Shown: positions 9,837-18,833 of the stretch, piece after piece
Position numbering within the stretch: position 1 is the first letter of the stretch
How the letters are laid out: the number at the start of each line of letters is the position of its first letter
Assembly (NCBI RefSeq): GCF_019931195.1
Contig: NZ_JAIOUO010000003.1
Coordinates: 682,001-746,000 of the forward strand
Source: Marinobacter sp. F4216
Lineage (GTDB): Bacteria > Pseudomonadota > Gammaproteobacteria > Pseudomonadales > Oleiphilaceae
Direction: 5' to 3'
Length of the DNA stretch: 64,000 nucleotides
Notes under the pieces: generated by a model
The model's input: only the letters and a program-made list of their open reading frames with translations
Databases searched by the model: none
Told to the model about the DNA's origin: nothing
Program-made: the position numbers and the translations under genes

Positions 9837-10462
9837 CCCGTGCCACTCTGCCAATGATTGGCACCGACAAAGATCAGTTGAAGGAAGCGGATCGTCCGCT
9901 TCCGGATCTGATCCATCTGGTAGTCATCGTTGGCAGACACCCTCAGTAGATCCGTCAGGCTGAATGCAACGGTTCGAACCACCAGATCACAGGCCATATC
10001 CAAATCGCCGTCGCTCAGATGATCAAGCAGCTTTAATCGTCTGAGATCATTCGCCAGTTCAGTGGCAAAGAACCGAATCTCGCTTCGAATGCCATCCTGA
10101 ACCGCCCGGCTTTCGCCGGCCAGCCCCTGGGCCATAAACAGGAAGAAACTCTGATTCGCCCGTCCGTGGCTGATAAAAATATCCACCGACTCGGCGATTA
10201 ACTTGTCTGCCTGTGACACGTGCGCCCGGGCTTCCCGCATCATCCGGCGTAATACCAGCCCAAGCTCGTCCACCAGCTGCAAGCCAAGGTCGTCCATGCT
10301 TCGGAAATGCCGGTAAAAAGAGGTTGGCACCACACCCGCCTGGCGGGTCACCTCCCGAATCCCCAGGCTGTCAAAATGACGCCCACTCCCCACCAGGCTC
10401 AGCGCCGCGCCCATCAGTTTTTCGCGGGTTTCTCCCGGTTTCCTGCGCCTTTTTTCCGCCAT
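9833..10462 (-). CDS. desT: TetR family repressor, DesT/FabR-like
   Basis: 209 residues. N-terminal helix-turn-helix at about residues 20-65 with the recognition segment VVPTSFYRHFRSMDDLG; PTSFYRHF is characteristic of the FabR/DesT branch. DesT of Pseudomonas aeruginosa senses the saturated/unsaturated acyl-CoA ratio and represses the divergent desC-desB genes. Exactly that arrangement is seen here, with a ferredoxin reductase and a desaturase divergent from it. Two tandem operator-like palindromes lie between the genes, and a related site precedes the trhA-like gene at 28885. Symbol given on context and the PTSFYRHF motif. FabR is the alternative name. Confidence 0.85.
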   Translation of the reverse strand: MAEKRRRKPGETREKLMGAALSLVGSGRHFDSLGIREVTRQAGVVPTSFYRHFRSMDDLGLQLVDELGLVLRRMMREARAHVSQADKLIAESVDIFISHGRANQSFFLFMAQGLAGESRAVQDGIRSEIRFFATELANDLRRLKLLDHLSDGDLDMACDLVVRTVAFSLTDLLRVSANDDYQMDQIRKRTIRFLQLIFVGANHWQSGTG

Positions 10463-10586
10463 GAACTGCTCACATCAGTTATCAACAAAACAACGTAACA
10501 AGTGTACACATCCGCCTGGAGAAATGAACCGGCGACTTGTCATTCCACGCCAAAAACTGCGTCCTTGTTGTTGCTCGACCAATCCC

Positions 10587-10604
10587 TGTGTACAGTCGTA
10601 CACA
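10587..10604. promoter_or_regulatory. DesT-like operator 1 upstream of desC
   Basis: The 18-mer TGTGTACAGTCGTACACA has perfect 7 bp arms (TGTGTAC / GTACACA). It lies between the DesT-like repressor and desC, 51 bases before the desC start codon. Its architecture matches the NNNGTACA-N2-TGTNCNNN operators of FabR/DesT proteins as I remember them. Confidence 0.6.
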
Positions 10605-10606
10605 TA

Positions 10607-10624
10607 AGTGAACAACTGTACACT
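10607..10624. promoter_or_regulatory. DesT-like operator 2 upstream of desC
   Basis: AGTGAACAACTGTACACT is an imperfect palindrome (AGTGnACAnnTGTnCACT) centred 20 bases, two helical turns, from operator 1. It is very like the recalled DesT (AGTGAAC...GTTCACT) and FabR operators. An additional 8-bp palindrome GTGTACAC sits at 10502-10509 nearer the repressor gene. Confidence 0.65.
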
Positions 10625-10654
10625 AGAGTGCAGGCAATACCATGGAGAAACGCG

Positions 10655-11758
10655 ATGTTAGCGAGAGAGAAACCAAGCAAAGCACTCCGGTGGCTGGGCA
10701 AGCAACTGTTTAACCGGGAAAATCCCGCTGCCTTTTTTGACCCACTACTGGAAAGCCTCAACCCGATGTGGGTGCGTGGTTACACACCGGCAAGGGTAGA
10801 ACAGGTCCTTAAGGAAACCGCAGAAACCAAGACCTTCATTCTGAAACCAACTCAACGCTGGAGCGGATTCGAAGCGGGACAGCATGTGAACATCTGTACC
10901 GAAATTGATGGCAGACGCCATACCCGCCCATTCAGCCTGTCCAGTTCACCGGTTCTCTGGCAAGAGCAGGGCGTGATAACGCTGACCATCAAGCGCCTGC
11001 CCGGAGGGCTGGTGACCAACTGGCTGCACGATCGGCTAGAGGTGGGTGCCGTACTGGGGATGAGCGACGCCTTTGGTGACTTTCTGATTCCGGAACCCGC
11101 CGCCCCGGTGCTGTTCATTGCCGGCGGCAGCGGGATCACACCGATTCTGAGTCAGTTGGAAACCATGGCGACGCAGGATTACCGGGCACCGATCACCCTG
11201 CTCTATTTCGTGCGAACCCACGAAGATGTGATTGCCGGTTCCCAGCTAAATGCCCTGGCAGCCCGTTACCCGGCCCTCACCCTGAACATCGTCGCCACCC
11301 ACTTGGGTGCATCCCCACGCTACCTGTCGGACAAGGATCTGGATACCGTGCCCGGACTGAAAGCCCGCAAGGCCTTCCTGTGCGGCCCCAGAGGACTGAT
11401 GGAACTGGCGGAACATCTGCTCAGGGGTCGTGGCATCCGACAGAGCGACATTCATTGCACGTTCTTCGCTGCGCCCAGTGCCGGGCTTTCAGATCAAGCC
11501 GTCGGCGGCCAGGTGCAGTTCACTGAAAGCAGCCTGGAAGTCGGCTCCCAAGGCGACGCCAATCTGCTGGAGATTGCCGAGGCCGCCGGCCTGTCACCAC
11601 GCTACGGTTGCCGCATGGGCATCTGCCATCAGTGCAGCTGCAGAAAGACCAGCGGCACCGTCATCAACCGGCTGACGGGCCAACCATCCGGCCGCGGCGA
11701 AGAGATGGTCCAACTATGTATTTCGGTACCCCAGGGTCCGGTTTCCATTGAAGCCTAG
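10655..11758 (+). CDS. desC: Ferredoxin reductase / NADPH-dependent electron donor of the desaturase (DesC)
   Basis: 367 residues. An N-terminal FAD-binding ferredoxin-NADP reductase module (HTRPFSLSSSP for flavin and FIAGGSGITPILSQLE for nicotinamide binding) is fused to a C-terminal plant-type 2Fe-2S domain with CRMGICHQCSCRK and a final Cys in VQLCISV. It passes electrons from NAD(P)H to the membrane desaturase encoded just downstream. The frame is open from 10502. I placed the start at ATG 10655 (MLAREKPSK) because GGAGA precedes it and because the operators would otherwise lie inside the gene. It forms an operon with desB, 53 bases apart. Confidence 0.9.
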   Translation: MLAREKPSKALRWLGKQLFNRENPAAFFDPLLESLNPMWVRGYTPARVEQVLKETAETKTFILKPTQRWSGFEAGQHVNICTEIDGRRHTRPFSLSSSPVLWQEQGVITLTIKRLPGGLVTNWLHDRLEVGAVLGMSDAFGDFLIPEPAAPVLFIAGGSGITPILSQLETMATQDYRAPITLLYFVRTHEDVIAGSQLNALAARYPALTLNIVATHLGASPRYLSDKDLDTVPGLKARKAFLCGPRGLMELAEHLLRGRGIRQSDIHCTFFAAPSAGLSDQAVGGQVQFTESSLEVGSQGDANLLEIAEAAGLSPRYGCRMGICHQCSCRKTSGTVINRLTGQPSGRGEEMVQLCISVPQGPVSIEA

Positions 11759-11811
11759 CCCCTCAGCGAATACCAACGCGGTGCAACTGAAGCACCACAA
11801 GGAGTAAGACA

Positions 11812-12903
11812 ATGAAACGGATGACCGAAGCACAGCTCAGCGAACTGGAGCAGGATTTCAATGCCATTCGCGACCAGGTTGTCGCGGATCTTGGCGAGCG
11901 GGACGCGACCTATATACGCCGCATTGTCCGTCTGCATCGCACCCTGGAAGTGGCCGGTCGGATTACCATGCCCTTTGGTTTCATTCCGCCGGTCTTTGTC
12001 GGCGCAACCCTCGCACTGGGCCTTTCCAAAATCATCGAGAACATGGAAATCGGCCACAACGTCATGCACGGCCAGTACGACTGGATGAACGATTCCAGCC
12101 TGCACTCGCAGAGCTACGAATGGGACACCGTCTGTACCGGCGAATCCTGGCGCCGGACCCACAACTACGAACACCACACCTACACCAACATCATCGGTAA
12201 AGACCGGGACTACGGCTACGCATTGCTGCGTTTGGACGATGACGAACAATGGCGCCCAAGGCACAGCCTCCAGTTCATCAACTACATCCTGCTGAGTGTC
12301 TTCTTTCAGTGGGGCGTGGGTTTGCACGAACTGGAAAGCGAGCGCATTCGTCGGGGCGAAATCCGCGTGAAGGACAAGCTGCCATTCCTGAAAGACTTCT
12401 TTCGCAAAGGCGGGCGCCAGGCGTTCAAGGATTACGTGTTCTTTCCCCTGGTGACCCTGCCGGTTGCCCCCATTGTCCTGGCCGGGAACATCGGCGCCAA
12501 CCTCATTCGCAACCTGTGGTCATCCACGGTCATTTTCTGCGGGCACTTCACCCAGCAAGCCGAGACGTTTACCGAGGCGGAGTGTGAAGGTGAAAGCCGG
12601 GGGCACTGGTACCTGCGCCAGCTTACCGGTTCGTCCAACTTTACCGGTGGCAAGTGGGTTCATCTGCTGAGCGGCCATCTGAGTTTCCAGGTCGAACATC
12701 ACCTGTTCCCGGACCTGCCCGCGCACCGCTATCCGGAGATCTCGGAGCAGGTCCAGGCCGTGTGCCAAAAGCACGGCCTGCCCTACAACACCGGCAGTTT
12801 TGCCCGACAATACGGTTCCGTCCTCAAACGAATTGCCGCCTTTTCTCTGCCCGACCGGATTCGCACCCGGCTGCCCGCCCTGAGCATGGCTCATGCCACG
12901 TGA
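11812..12903 (+). CDS. desB: Acyl-CoA delta-9 fatty acid desaturase (DesB-like)
   Basis: 363 residues. Integral membrane di-iron desaturase that introduces double bases of unsaturation into acyl chains in an O2-dependent reaction. Three histidine boxes bind the iron pair: HNVMH in GHNVMHGQYDW (about 81-91), HNYEHH (about 117-122) and QVEHH in FQVEHHLFPDLPAHRYP (about 293-297). Hydrophobic segments lie near residues 45-75 and 210-245. RBS AAGGAG about 9 bases upstream of the start. It is partnered with DesC and controlled by the DesT-like repressor. Its end overlaps the convergent nsrR by 13 bases. Confidence 0.92.
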   Translation: MKRMTEAQLSELEQDFNAIRDQVVADLGERDATYIRRIVRLHRTLEVAGRITMPFGFIPPVFVGATLALGLSKIIENMEIGHNVMHGQYDWMNDSSLHSQSYEWDTVCTGESWRRTHNYEHHTYTNIIGKDRDYGYALLRLDDDEQWRPRHSLQFINYILLSVFFQWGVGLHELESERIRRGEIRVKDKLPFLKDFFRKGGRQAFKDYVFFPLVTLPVAPIVLAGNIGANLIRNLWSSTVIFCGHFTQQAETFTEAECEGESRGHWYLRQLTGSSNFTGGKWVHLLSGHLSFQVEHHLFPDLPAHRYPEISEQVQAVCQKHGLPYNTGSFARQYGSVLKRIAAFSLPDRIRTRLPALSMAHAT

Positions 12904-13328
12904 AGCAGCCGTAACAGCTGAGGCCGGTGATGATCCTGGATCACATCGGCCAGCGTGTAGTTATCCAGTACATCCAGAAAAGCCTGCAGGGCCTCCGCAA
13001 ACATAGGTTTCAGGCCACAGACCGGGGCAATCCTGCAGGCGGTCTTGGGTGCGAAGCACTCCACCATTTTGAGATCCTGTTCGGTTTCCCGCACCAGCAC
13101 TCCGATATTGATATCAGGAGGCTCCATATTGAGCCGCATGCCCCCTTTCTTGCCGCGAACCGTTTCGATGTAGCCGTGCCTGTTAAGCTGGTGAACCACT
13201 TTCATCAGATGGTTCCTGGAAATGTCGTACTGGTTGGCAATTTCCTGGATGGTGACCAGCCGGCTTTTCTGGACTGCGAGGTAAATAAGTACGCGTAATG
13301 AATAATCGGTATAGCGGGTGATGTGCAT
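12891..13328 (-). CDS. nsrR: Rrf2 family nitric oxide-sensitive repressor NsrR
   Basis: 145 residues, the normal length of NsrR. N-terminal winged helix-turn-helix (MHITRYTDYSLRVLIYLAV and ISRNHLMKVVHQLNRHGYIETVRGK) followed by three cysteines at 91, 98 and 104 (ECFAPKTACRIAPVCGL) that would bind a 4Fe-4S or 2Fe-2S cluster. Loss of the cluster on NO exposure relieves repression of nitrosative-stress and denitrification genes. The HTH and cysteine spacing distinguish it from IscR. No obvious NO-detoxification gene is adjacent; the divergent neighbour is moaA, which makes a cofactor precursor needed by nitrate reductases. Confidence 0.92.
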   Translation of the reverse strand: MHITRYTDYSLRVLIYLAVQKSRLVTIQEIANQYDISRNHLMKVVHQLNRHGYIETVRGKKGGMRLNMEPPDINIGVLVRETEQDLKMVECFAPKTACRIAPVCGLKPMFAEALQAFLDVLDNYTLADVIQDHHRPQLLRLLHVA

Positions 13329-13582
13329 CGGATGCCTCCCCGATTTCTGAACAGATGAGTCTGAGCCCCTTTGGTCTCAACTTCCCTGGCAGAGCAAAAC
13401 CGGACACTGCGGCACCGCCAAATAAAAGGAATACCTTAAAAGCAGAATATCACCTCTCCGGGATTTTGCCCGAAATGGGTCAGAATTCTTCCTTTTCGAA
13501 CGTCCCCTCAACGCGCTAACCTGCCATATATCAGCTATGCTTCGGTAAAGTGACCCGTTAACCTGGACAGGAATGCGACATA

Positions 13583-14575
13583 ATGGCACGGACCCCGCTG
13601 ACAGATCGTTTTGGTCGCACGGTAAACTACGTGCGCCTGTCGGTGACTGACCGATGTGATTTCCGGTGTGTCTACTGCATGTCAGAAGACATGACATTCG
13701 TTCCCCGAGAGCAGGTTCTGACCCTGGAAGAGCTTGCCAAAGTGGCTCGTACCTTCGTTGACCTTGGTACCCAGAAAATACGCCTGACCGGAGGCGAGCC
13801 CCTGGTACGCAGGGACATTCTCGAACTGGTCAGGGAAATAGGTACCTTTGGTTTACGTGATTTCGCCATGACCACCAACGGCAGTCAGCTGCCCACCATG
13901 GCGGAGTCACTCAGGGAAGCGGGACTGAAGCGCCTGAACATCAGCCTCGACTCACTGGACGCCGACAAATTCCACCGCATCACCCGCACCGGCAAGCTGT
14001 CGCAGGTGCTGGATGGTATTGACGCTGCCCGGGAAGCGGGTTTTGAAGGCATCAAGCTCAACACGGTGGTTCTGAAAGGTCGTAACCACGAAGAGATCCC
14101 GGATCTGGTGGATTTCGCCCGGCAAAAGAACATCGACATTACCTTCATCGAGGAAATGCCCCTGGGCGAGATTTCCGAGCACGACCGCGGCCTGACCCTG
14201 TGCACCAGCGATGAAGTCCGGGACATCATCCGCGAACGACACGAACTGATCCCCACCGCAGAAGACTCCGGAGGCCCGGCCCGCTACTACCGGATGCCTG
14301 ACAGCAACACCAAAGTGGGTTTTATCTCGCCCCACTCCCACAACTTCTGCTCGACCTGTAACCGTGTACGGGTCACCGTGGAAGGACGGCTGCTGCTGTG
14401 CCTGGGCAATGAGCACTCGATGGACTTGCGACGGGTATTGCGAAGCCATCCGGATTCGGACGACAAACTGCGGCAAACGATCATCGAAGCGATGGATCTC
14501 AAGCCCGAACGCCACCACTTTGCCAGTAATGGGGACGTTCAGATCCTGCGATTCATGAACATGACCGGCGGCTGA
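13583..14575 (+). CDS. moaA: GTP 3',8-cyclase (molybdenum cofactor biosynthesis protein A)
   Basis: 330 residues. Radical-SAM enzyme that converts GTP to 3',8-cyclo-7,8-dihydro-GTP, the first step of molybdenum cofactor synthesis. N-terminal cluster motif CDFRCVYC (Cys 25, 29, 32). Second cluster ligands are FCSTCNRVR with a following LLLCLG. The C-terminal MTGG carries the double Gly tail required for catalysis. The other moa genes are not in the window. A GC-rich hairpin overlaps the stop codon. Confidence 0.95.
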   Translation: MARTPLTDRFGRTVNYVRLSVTDRCDFRCVYCMSEDMTFVPREQVLTLEELAKVARTFVDLGTQKIRLTGGEPLVRRDILELVREIGTFGLRDFAMTTNGSQLPTMAESLREAGLKRLNISLDSLDADKFHRITRTGKLSQVLDGIDAAREAGFEGIKLNTVVLKGRNHEEIPDLVDFARQKNIDITFIEEMPLGEISEHDRGLTLCTSDEVRDIIRERHELIPTAEDSGGPARYYRMPDSNTKVGFISPHSHNFCSTCNRVRVTVEGRLLLCLGNEHSMDLRRVLRSHPDSDDKLRQTIIEAMDLKPERHHFASNGDVQILRFMNMTGG

Positions 14576-14584
14576 TCCGCCGGT
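14564..14584. terminator. Hairpin between convergent moaA and hemN
   Basis: Perfect 8 bp stem ACCGGCGG / CCGCCGGT (14564-14571 with 14577-14584) spanning the moaA stop codon, loop CTGAT. There is no long T-run on either strand. A role in terminating or protecting both converging transcripts is inferred. Confidence 0.4.
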
Positions 14585-16003
14585 TCAGATGATTCGGGAA
14601 AAGCGCTGGCTGGCGCCTTCCTTTCGGTACAGATCAAAAATCTGGCAAATCGCCCTAATCAGCAACCGGCCTGCGGGCTGCACCCTCAATGCCGTGCCAA
14701 GATCGGCTACCAGACCATCCTCCATCATCGGCTGAAGCCGGCTCAGCTCATCGGCAAAGTACCGATCGAAGTCCTCATTCCACTGCGCTGAAAACTGGCT
14801 TCGATCCAGCCCGAACTGGCAGATCAACTGCCCGATGACCCAGCGGCGAATGCGATCATCCCGTGACAACCCCACACCTCGGGTAATCGCCAACTGGCCT
14901 GCATCGACGGCCGATTCCCAGGCCGATAAATCATGATGATTCTGGAAATAGGCGTCGTCGGTCTGCCCGATGGCCGAGACCCCCAGGGATACCAGATCGC
15001 AATCCGAGTGGGTGGTGTAACCCTGGAAATTCCGGTGCAACCGGCCCTCGCGCTGTGCCACCGAGAGACTGTCGTCCGGCTTGGCGAAATGATCCATGCC
15101 GATGTAATCGTAACCTGCCTCCAGCAACCGGTTGATCGTGTTGTGCAGAATAGTCAACTTCTGCTGGGGACTGGGTAGAGTGTCCGCCTGAATGCGCGTC
15201 TGGGGATAGAACCGATCCGGCAGGTGCGCATAACTGAACACGGACAACCGATCCGGTGACATGTCGATCACCGCGTCCAGCGTCTCCGCGAAGCTCTCCG
15301 GCGTCTGGTGCGGCAGCCCGTAGATCAGGTCGAGATTGATAGACCGGAAACCAATTCGACGAGCTTCATTCAGCACCGCCTCGGTCATGTCCTGGGGCTG
15401 AACCCGGTTCACCGCTTTCTGAACCGCCGGATTCACATCCTGTACACCCAGACTGATACGGTTGAAGCCCAGCTCCCACAGGGTGGAGAGGGTATCGTGA
15501 TCCACTTCCCGCGGATCGATTTCCACGCTGTAATCCCGCTCATCCGAGGTTTGCAGGTTGAACAGCTCACCATAGCCGGCCATGAGGTGACGCATGACAT
15601 CGGTGGGTAGGAACGTGGGTGTACCGCCGCCCCAGTGAAGCTGGCTCACCGGCCGGTCGGCACCGAACATTTTTGCCTGCATGGCCGCTTCTTTCAGCAG
15701 GCGCTCCACGTAAGGCATCGCCTTGTCCCGCTTCTTGGTAATCACCTTGTTACAGGCGCAGTAGTAGCAGAGGTGAGCGCAGAACGGCAGGTGGGTATAG
15801 AGTGAAATGGCTCCGCCTTTGGCGCGACTCCGGCCCGCCGCTTTGACCATATCCTCAATACCGAATTTGGGAGTGAACTCCACCGCCGTCGGGTAGGACG
15901 TGTAACGAGGCCCGCTGAGGTCATAACGGCGGATCAGGGCATCGTCCCAGAGAAAATCCGGAAGTTCATTGGAAACGGCAACGGCTGCGGAATCAGGGGC
16001 CAT
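14585..16003 (-). CDS. hemN: Oxygen-independent coproporphyrinogen III oxidase
   Basis: 472 residues. Radical-SAM enzyme for anaerobic haem synthesis, decarboxylating coproporphyrinogen III. Motifs: RYDLSGPRYTSYPTAVEF at the N-terminus, the cluster site CAHLCYYCAC, and WGGGTPTFL. The frame is open to ATG 16054. I prefer ATG 16003 because an Anr-type box centred near 16087 would place transcription initiation at about 16045, downstream of the longer start. A GACAAT -10-like element at 16057-16052 on the minus strand fits this. Start 16054 (489 residues) remains possible. Convergent with moaA. Confidence 0.92.
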   Translation of the reverse strand: MAPDSAAVAVSNELPDFLWDDALIRRYDLSGPRYTSYPTAVEFTPKFGIEDMVKAAGRSRAKGGAISLYTHLPFCAHLCYYCACNKVITKKRDKAMPYVERLLKEAAMQAKMFGADRPVSQLHWGGGTPTFLPTDVMRHLMAGYGELFNLQTSDERDYSVEIDPREVDHDTLSTLWELGFNRISLGVQDVNPAVQKAVNRVQPQDMTEAVLNEARRIGFRSINLDLIYGLPHQTPESFAETLDAVIDMSPDRLSVFSYAHLPDRFYPQTRIQADTLPSPQQKLTILHNTINRLLEAGYDYIGMDHFAKPDDSLSVAQREGRLHRNFQGYTTHSDCDLVSLGVSAIGQTDDAYFQNHHDLSAWESAVDAGQLAITRGVGLSRDDRIRRWVIGQLICQFGLDRSQFSAQWNEDFDRYFADELSRLQPMMEDGLVADLGTALRVQPAGRLLIRAICQIFDLYRKEGASQRFSRII

Positions 16004-16080
16004 AGAAAACTCGGTATGGTTAAGTGAATGGTGTGCATTAACAAGGGCCGCCATTGTCGCCTAATCCCGTGCTGACGCAC

Positions 16081-16094
16081 TTGACCAGAGTCAG
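16081..16094 (-). promoter_or_regulatory. Anr/FNR-type box upstream of hemN
   Basis: On the plus strand TTGACCAGAGTCAG fits TTGAY-N4-RTCAA with one mismatch in the last base. FNR/Anr activators turn on hemN under low oxygen in pseudomonads, and the position fits a class II promoter for hemN on the minus strand. Confidence 0.55.
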
Positions 16095-16206
16095 ATGCGC
16101 AACACTTTGGGCATCGCCCCCAAGCACTTCGCCTGAACCAGCAGCGCACAATGGGCGTACTCTGGCTAGCCTTACTTCCATAGTGTAGACGCCGGAGCCT
16201 CACCCG

Positions 16207-17739
16207 ATGGCCAACCTGATTCTGATCCTCGGCGACCAGCTCAGCCCGCAGATCAGTGCCCTTGAAAATGCGAATCCCGCGGGTGACCGTATCGTGATGG
16301 CTGAAGTGGCCGACGAGGCCGGCTATACCAATCACCACAAGAAGAAGCTGGTTCTGCTGTTCAGCGCCATGCGCCACTTTGCAGAGCAACTGAAAGCGGA
16401 TGGCTGGCGAGTCCACTACCATGACTTTGCAGCGGACTCAGAGTATAAAAGCCTGGAAGACGTGGTTGCCGGACAGCTGACGGCACAGTCCTGCGAACGA
16501 GTCATTACCACCGAGTGCGGCGAATGGCGCCTGCACGAACAGATCAGCCAATGGCACACCCGGCTCGGTGTGCCGGTGGAAATCCGACCGGACACCCGCT
16601 TCATCGCCGGCAAAAAGGAGTTCGCCGACTGGGCCGAGGGCAGGAAACAGCTACGGATGGAGTTTTTCTACCGGGAGATGCGCCGCAAGACTGGACTGCT
16701 GATGACCGCCGACGGTGACCCGGAAGGCGGCCATTGGAACTTCGACGCCGACAACCGGAAGAAGTGGACAGGCAAGCCCGCCGCACCCGCCCCCTTCCGG
16801 GTGGAACCGGATGACATCACCCGGCAAGTCATCGAACTGGTGAACAGGCACTTTGCCGACCACTTCGGCACCACCGAAGACTTTCACTTTGCGGTCACCC
16901 GAAAAGATGCCGAGGCCGCTCTGGAACATTTCATTGACTACGCCCTGCCCTGTTTCGGCGACTACCAGGACGCCATCTCCGATACCGAGGACTGGCTGTT
17001 CCACGCCATTCTCTCCCCCTACATCAACTGCGGCCTGCTGGACCCGCTGGCGGCATGTGAAGCCGCCGCTCAAGCCTGGTATTCCGGTCGCGCGCCAATC
17101 AACGCAGTGGAAGGATTTATACGTCAGATCATCGGCTGGCGGGAGTTCGTCCGTGGTATCTACTGGCTGCATATGCCCGATTACGCGAAGGAAAACCGTC
17201 TGGGGAATAGCCGACCCCTTCCCTGGCTCTATTGGACCGGGAAAACCCACATGCGCTGCATGCACAAAGCCATCGATGCCACCCGCCGAAATGCCTACGC
17301 CCATCATATCCAACGTCTGATGGTCACCGGCAATTTCGCCCTGCTAACCGGCATCAAGCCCGAAGAAATCTGCGACTGGTATCTGGCGGTGTATGCCGAC
17401 GCCTACGACTGGGTGGAGCTGCCCAACGTGCTGGGTATGGTGATGCACGCCGATGGAGGACATCTGGGCTCCAAGCCCTACGCCGCCAGCGGCAAGTACA
17501 TCCATCGCATGTCCGATCACTGCGCCAACTGCCACTACAACGTCAACAAAAGCACCGAGGACGACGCCTGCCCGTTCAACGCCCTTTACTGGCATTTCAT
17601 CGACCGGCACCGGGATGACTTCGAAAACAACCCCCGCATGGGCATGATGTACCGCAACTGGGACAAGCAGAGCCCAGATCGGCGGGAGGCGTTACTAACA
17701 AGAGCGGAATGGCTCTTGGACAACGTAGAGAACCTTTGA
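16207..17739 (+). CDS. Cryptochrome/photolyase-related protein with 4Fe-4S cluster (FeS-BCP, PhrB-type)
   Basis: 510 residues. Member of the iron-sulfur bacterial cryptochrome/photolyase group, whose studied members repair (6-4) photoproducts using FAD and a 4Fe-4S cluster. N-terminus LILILGDQLSPQISAL and the segment INAVEGFIRQIIGWREFVRG are typical. Cysteines at about 389 (EEICDWY), 439, 442 (HCANCHYNV) and 455 (DACPFNALYW) match the four-Cys spacing recalled for Agrobacterium PhrB (350, 438, 441, 454). Its YWTG and NRMGTxxYA-type equivalents follow the same fold. Divergent from hemN; a second, unrelated photolyase lies at 24721. Confidence 0.92.
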   Translation: MANLILILGDQLSPQISALENANPAGDRIVMAEVADEAGYTNHHKKKLVLLFSAMRHFAEQLKADGWRVHYHDFAADSEYKSLEDVVAGQLTAQSCERVITTECGEWRLHEQISQWHTRLGVPVEIRPDTRFIAGKKEFADWAEGRKQLRMEFFYREMRRKTGLLMTADGDPEGGHWNFDADNRKKWTGKPAAPAPFRVEPDDITRQVIELVNRHFADHFGTTEDFHFAVTRKDAEAALEHFIDYALPCFGDYQDAISDTEDWLFHAILSPYINCGLLDPLAACEAAAQAWYSGRAPINAVEGFIRQIIGWREFVRGIYWLHMPDYAKENRLGNSRPLPWLYWTGKTHMRCMHKAIDATRRNAYAHHIQRLMVTGNFALLTGIKPEEICDWYLAVYADAYDWVELPNVLGMVMHADGGHLGSKPYAASGKYIHRMSDHCANCHYNVNKSTEDDACPFNALYWHFIDRHRDDFENNPRMGMMYRNWDKQSPDRREALLTRAEWLLDNVENL

Positions 17740-18056
17740 TGCTGCCGGAACACTGGCCGGCATGGAAGGTTATGCCGCCATATTGTGGCCGTCCCTCTAT
17801 TTTCTTACCGAATCTAAACAGAAGCGGACATTGGGTCAGTGGATTTATCGATGAGGTCTGGTACAGGCTGGAACAGAGCGGAGAAAGACGATAGACCTCG
17901 TGGGCATCAGGAACAATGAAGGAAGTCTATCTCTCGGCAGAATCACGGATACGCTCGCTATGTCCCGTTTCGGTCGTGGATAAGGCTGATGTGAGCAAGT
18001 GCAGTGCAACGTGGTCGGCACACTCCCGGCGCAAAAGGCACCGAGAGCTTTTTCAT
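17740..18056. other. Gene-free stretch after the photolyase
   Basis: About 317 bases with only short unsupported frames. No repeat, RNA gene or terminator with a T-run was recognised. It starts a patch of visibly less GC-rich sequence that runs to about 20030. Confidence 0.4.
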
Positions 18057-18833
18057 TTAGAACTTGTAGCGAATGCCGAGATTATATTGGCTGCCATCAT
18101 CATAGAAGTTGCCACCAAGCTGGAGCCCCAAGCTTGTAGTCAGGAAATAGACACCTTGCATGGTGAACTCGGTGGAAGAATCTCCTACCGTGTAGTGGTC
18201 TGCTCGCAAATCCAGCTCAAGCGTGTCAGTGAGGTTTCGTCGGTATCCAATGGATAGAATTGCGCCGGAATCATCGCCACTTTCAGATCCTGCGCCTGAA
18301 TCCCAACGGCCGGGCGGATTGGTAACCCTGTCGCCGTTCGCATCCCGGTACACAATGGTGTAGGTAAGTTCGGTTTCGACTTCTGTGTGTGCGTAGCCGC
18401 CCGCAAGGTAGGCGCTGCTCAGGTCATCTTGGAAGAAACGGTAGCCTGCGGATATCGTCACCAACGAGCCGCTAAGATCAAAGTCAATAACTTGTTGCAT
18501 TAATGTCGCCCCCGGAGGTAGAGAGCCCGGAGCGAAACTGCTGAGCGGCGTTTCAATGATGTGATCGGCGTCACCGGTGATTTCCTGGAAACGGGCTTGC
18601 CCAAACCAGTTGTTTCCGAAATCGAAGCTGGCCGTTAGCTGAAAGCCATCAAACGTCACATCTTTGTCAGGTATCGAGACAAACGTCCCGATATTGAGTG
18701 GCACATCTTGTAGTTCGGTCCTCAGGTAGTCAACCGAGACAAAGCTATAAGAAGGCGACACAGCCTGTGTGTTGGTGGAAAAAAGAGTCAGTGCTATGAA
18801 TGTTAATGCAAAACGTTTGTTGGCAGACTTCAT
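18057..18833 (-). CDS. Outer membrane beta-barrel protein of unknown function
   Basis: 258 residues. Cleavable signal peptide (MKSANKRFALTFIALTLFSTNTQA), then alternating beta-strand-like sequence ending in GIRYKF with a terminal Phe, the outer membrane insertion signal. Strand-like segments include FDGFQLTASFDFG, LVTISAGYRFF and LGLQLGGNFYDDG, suggesting an 8- to 12-stranded barrel like those of OmpW/OprF-type porins. Start ATG 18833 chosen because the signal peptide begins there; the open frame extends to 18914. No specific family is recognised. Codon use looks less GC-rich than the flanking repair genes, and it stands alone, so transfer is possible. Confidence 0.75.
   Translation of the reverse strand: MKSANKRFALTFIALTLFSTNTQAVSPSYSFVSVDYLRTELQDVPLNIGTFVSIPDKDVTFDGFQLTASFDFGNNWFGQARFQEITGDADHIIETPLSSFAPGSLPPGATLMQQVIDFDLSGSLVTISAGYRFFQDDLSSAYLAGGYAHTEVETELTYTIVYRDANGDRVTNPPGRWDSGAGSESGDDSGAILSIGYRRNLTDTLELDLRADHYTVGDSSTEFTMQGVYFLTTSLGLQLGGNFYDDGSQYNLGIRYKF

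Noticed and set aside
8607-9854. 415-codon minus-strand frame antisense to the WS/DGAT gene
   Set aside because: No plausible start site or domain; the HHxxxDG gene on the other strand explains the DNA.
17709-17894. Small plus-strand frame after the photolyase
   Set aside because: No RBS, no recognisable content, and overlaps the photolyase end.
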